The notes under the pieces were generated by a model, which searched no databases, was not told the DNA's origin, and saw only the letters and a program-made list of their open reading frames with translations. The translations under genes and the position numbers were made by a program. From positions 13,572 through 35,170 of the forward strand of contig MU616872.1 of NCBI GenBank assembly GCA_025201705.1: DNA of 21,599 nucleotides, written 5' to 3'. Shown here in pieces: positions 18,300 through 21,599 of this stretch; position 1 is the stretch's first letter, and the number at the start of each line of letters is the position of its first letter. Origin of the DNA: Dissophora ornata. Taxonomy: Eukaryota; Mortierellomycota; Mortierellomycetes; Mortierellales; Mortierellaceae.

Positions 18300-19420
18300 T
18301 TTTTGTTTGTGTGCGGGTGTCTACAATTGTACTCCTCGACTGTACACTTTCGGACGGTGCGCTCTGAAAAGATTTGATTTTGGTTGGTTTTCAAGTGCTT
18401 TTTCAATTGTCACCCCCGTTTTCAGTTCATCGAGGTTTCTGCACTCGTCTGGCCTCATGGGCCCTCTCTCTCTCCATCTCGCTAGGATTGGCGCGCTTTC
18501 CCAAAACCTTGTGAGTTGCATACAACAAGGGGAGAGGGGGGTGGGGGGACCTGTCTATTCACTTCAATGGCCTAGTCTCATTATGGATACACATTCTCCG
18601 TACACACTCTTCTTCCTCGGGCCTTTCCCGCGTCATACTTTGCTGCCCTCTTTTGTTTTTCCTTGATGTTCTCGATGAATAGTGAATCTGCTATCCTGCC
18701 TTGCGAACAAGAGACTCAGAACGGGTCCTCATTCTGCTGAACCTATTCACCTGCTGCGCTATGCCTTCGTGCTCGGCACATCTATTAGGATCGCAAGGGC
18801 TCCTGTGTCCATTGGTGCCTCCCGACCGTGCTCTGTCCATCTCGGGTTTCCAATCCAGTGTCCGACTCTGGCCTGTGTCCCCTGCTCACAAGGCATTTTT
18901 TGTATGCACCCGCAGCTGCTGTGCTTTGGACATACTCCCAGTCCCGCTCCCACTTTCTTTTGTTTGTTTTGCTACTGCTGTGTCGCTTTTTTTTTTGAGA
19001 AGGATCACCGTCGACAACACCCGTTCATTTGGTCCTTGCTGTCCATCCTCTCCCGCCTCTTCTTTTTCTTGTGGACGACTGAATCAACTCTTATTTTTTT
19101 TTATTTTTTTTTCTCTCTCTCTCTCTTTCTTCTTTCTTCACCATTCTGCAATCCGCCTCATCTTTCCCTATCACGCCTTTTTTCCTTGCGTTGGTTCACT
19201 CATCCCCATTCTCTACTATTACGCACTCTCTCTCCCTCTCCCATCTCATTCTCTCCTCATCTCCATCCTCATTCCTCGGCGCCATTCATTCATTCAAATT
19301 CACACCATCACCCCAAAATTACAACACCAGTATCGCCTTGCTGTTTGTGCATGAGGACACCCATTTTTCATATTTTTTATTATTAAAAACGCGCACAGCT
19401 CACAAAGACAAAAACCATCC
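18300..19420 (+). promoter_or_regulatory. Pyrimidine-rich promoter or leader of the zinc-finger gene
   Basis: The forward strand becomes strongly T/C-rich, with T-runs (for example 18988-18998 and 19093-19111) and CT tracts (about 19111-19140 and 19227-19260), up to the ATG at 19421. Pyrimidine-rich DNA of this kind commonly precedes transcription starts in fungi, so a long leader is likely. Two overlapping frames of more than 215 codons (18682-19386 and 18701-19354) stay open because of this skew and are not credible proteins. No intron could be defined with confidence. Confidence 0.5.
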
Positions 19421-21579
19421 ATGGAGACCACAACCTACTCGCACTTTGGGTCACGAGGCAGCCATCCTGAGCAGCGCCAGATGAGCCGCTTCCAACACTC
19501 TCGCCAACAGCAACAGGAGCAGCCCTCAGCGCACACCTCTTACTACTTTAGCAACCACTCACACCGCATGCAGCAAGCTACCCCTGCATCCAGCTTTGTC
19601 CCCTCGTTGCCATCTGCGTCGTCTCCTTCCGTGGATAGATCAAGGCCTTTGCCAGAGGGCTTGCAGGACTGTTCGCCGTCGCTACAAGCACCGCATCGTC
19701 ACGCTGCCTCCTTTCAAAAACGCTCGCCACCATCTCCCTTTCACCTTACTTCGCCCTCCGCGGTATACCATAAAAATGATTACGCATCGTCCAATGACCT
19801 TCTCGGCCTCAACTCGAAACGCCATCGCCTATCAGCCCCAGATCTGCAAGAGCGTATCCTGTCACAACATGATCTTCATCTACACCACAGTTCACAGCAG
19901 CAACATCAACAAGAGTACATGGCGAACGAAAGGCACGCGCACACGACCGATGCTGAGTCCTATTTCCGCCAAGAAGCAAGCACTCCGAGAAGAACCTCGA
20001 CAGCTTCGTCCATGTCGTCATCGCCGTCATTCTCGTCCTCCTCCCCTGCGTCTTCTGTCTCAGTTCCATCCTCGTCCTCGCCCTCTCCAAGATCTTCTCA
20101 CAAGTCTCCTCTATCCATGCCTGCTTCGTCTTTCCCGACGAGTCAAGCAGTCTCAAAATCTGCCGATGATGACGATACAATAGATCTAGACGAAAAAGCC
20201 TTGATCTCTTCACTCGCAGAATCCAGGTCATCTTCACGCCCTCGGTCCGAGTCTATGGACCTGAATACGCTACGCGCTCGGTCTTTGTCATCCTCTTTCT
20301 CCGCAATGAACACAGATGCCATGTTCGAGGAATCTGAAGGCCAGGCTCTCGGAATTTTGTGCCCAGTCCTGGACTGTGGGAAAGTCTGCAGCACGCAGGA
20401 GGATCTCGAGGAACACTCTTATGAACACTGCGATTCCGACGCCAATGGGCAGTTTCCATGCACCGTTCCTGATTGTACTGCCACGCTACAGACCCAGCAA
20501 AGCCAGACTGCACACATCCGACTGTGTAAGCAAAAGGCCTCTGGGGAACTCTTCCAGTGTACAGAGCCGGGATGTGATGTTTCCTATACCTCGAGCGAGA
20601 ACCTCTCACGGCACCGACTCAAGCACGCGCGAAGACTGGTCGGCGCCAAGCACCCGTGCACCTGGCCAGGCTGTAAGCAGCTCCTGGCAACGCCCAAGAG
20701 CCTGAAAGACCATTTGCAAATCCATGAGGAGCGCTCTGCAAAGATCCGACTTACTTGCCCCAACACCGGCTGTAGAAAGGTGTTTGGAACGAATCGGTGT
20801 CTAAGGGCCCACGAGTTGCGTTGCAAGCAAGTCAAATCTGGATTGACGCTCACCTGCCCAATAAAAGGGTGCATGGTCACATTCAAGAGCAAGGATTATG
20901 TGCGCCGCCATGTGCTTGACCATGAAAAGGGACTTATCGGGAAAAGGTTCGAATGCGATTATGCGGACTGCACAGCGGTCCTTGCCAACCCTCTGACGCT
21001 CCAGCGGCATAAGCAGCTGCATGAGGAGCAGTCTCTGGGGTTTGAATGGATATGTCTGGTCCAAGGGTGTGGTAAGGCGTATTCTGGCAGTAAGCAGCTC
21101 AAAGACCATCATACGAGGCTTCACAAGGATCTTGATCCGGGCTATCGGTTCTTGTGCCCATACAAGACGTGTGAAGAAAAGTTTGATTGCCAACGCACTG
21201 CTTACATTCATCAATGTCTCTACAATCAGGTATGAGTTTCCAGTTCTTCCTTTTTTATTATTATTATTGTTGGCATGCTAAGGGAAAAACCGAACTGTGT
21301 TTACTTACAACAACAACTCCCCCTTCGGCGTTTTTTTTGTACAAATTTCTAAAATACCTACTTATACAGAAGCAATGCCCGATAGAGGGATGCCCATGTC
21401 TCCTGCCCAACGATGACGCGCTGGCATTACATGTCTTTATTCACGATAATCTTACGACGCGACCTCCCTATCCGTGTTTTGAGGAAAATTGTCCCAAGGT
21501 CTTTGACAATATTCGTGCAATTCTTGCGCATGCCCACACGCACGTCAGCAAAGATAAAATCAATATTCCATCTCAGTAA
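19421..21579 (+). CDS. Eleven-finger C2H2/C2HC zinc-finger protein, likely transcription factor
   Basis: Exons 19421-21229 and 21370-21579 give 672 residues. The 140-nt intron (GTATGA...ACAG) is phase 0 and adds the last two fingers. If it were retained, the protein would stop one codon later, after nine fingers. Residues 1-300 are disordered (Gln, His, Ser and Pro), with a Ser-rich block and an acidic patch (ADDDDTIDLDEKALISSLAE) that could activate transcription. Eleven fingers start at Cys314. All use a CX4C spacing followed by X12 to the first His. Eight end in His, for example CTEPGCDVSYTSSENLSRH. Fingers 2, 5 and 9 end in Cys (HIRLC, HELRC, HQC). Linkers of about 8-11 residues often carry a Gly before the next finger. 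The layout recalls TFIIIA-like arrays, but orthology is not shown. Nuclear DNA or RNA binding is inferred. Confidence 0.88.
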
Positions 21580-21599
21580 TTCGTAGATGCAACAAATAA

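Noticed and set aside
18682..19386. Two overlapping forward frames of 234 and 217 codons
   Set aside because: The stretch is pyrimidine-skewed, which removes stop codons. The peptides are Ser/Phe/Leu/Pro low-complexity.
1..21599. tRNA genes, rRNA, CRISPR arrays and intact transposons
   Set aside because: No cloverleaf with a T-loop consensus, no spaced direct repeats, and no terminal repeats with a transposase or reverse transcriptase were seen by eye. A covariance-model scan was not possible.

Overview
The window looks like nuclear DNA of a filamentous fungus. Genes are compact, and most are split by short GT-AG introns of about 80-280 nt whose phases join cleanly. Several leaders and spacers are rich in CT or GA, and the proteins carry long Gln-, Ser- and Asp-rich disordered stretches. 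The protein set (Mia40 without a membrane anchor, BEM46 hydrolase, septin, TMEM70-like protein, a LaeA-like methyltransferase) would fit an early-diverging fungus such as Mortierellomycota. That placement is inference, not proof.

Layout. A three-exon methyltransferase gene with a predicted N-myristoylation signal runs forward at 355-2724. A gene-poor stretch follows (2725-4334), holding the remains of a protein kinase on the minus strand. A three-exon forward gene at 4335-5047 encodes an unrecognised 175-residue protein ending in a CAAX box. It converges on a six-exon minus-strand BEM46/ABHD13-type hydrolase (5166-6555). A shared upstream region with a 10-bp tandem repeat separates this from a forward TMEM70-like mitochondrial protein (7019-8094). 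Then come a divergent septin-like GTPase (8539-9817), cytosolic glutaminyl-tRNA synthetase in six exons including one of 29 nt (10223-13161), the intermembrane-space import receptor Mia40 (13677-14081), and an unrecognised coiled-coil protein ending in a PPxY motif (15079-15921).

From 15922 to 19420 no intact gene is visible. About 16354-17440 holds a decayed forward reading frame in which all five in-frame stops are TGA. About 18300-19420 is pyrimidine-rich DNA leading into a two-exon gene for an 11-finger C2H2/C2HC zinc-finger protein (19421-21579).

The genes do not form one pathway. Two are mitochondrial (TMEM70-like, Mia40), two are predicted to be lipid-anchored (methyltransferase, CAAX protein), and the rest are housekeeping or regulatory. 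No new multi-gene system was found. The best leads are the unrecognised CAAX protein, the lipid-anchored methyltransferase, the septin lacking its usual C-terminal G-domain signature, and the TGA-riddled pseudogene. All exon models come from reading frames, splice-site sequences and phase, with no transcript data.
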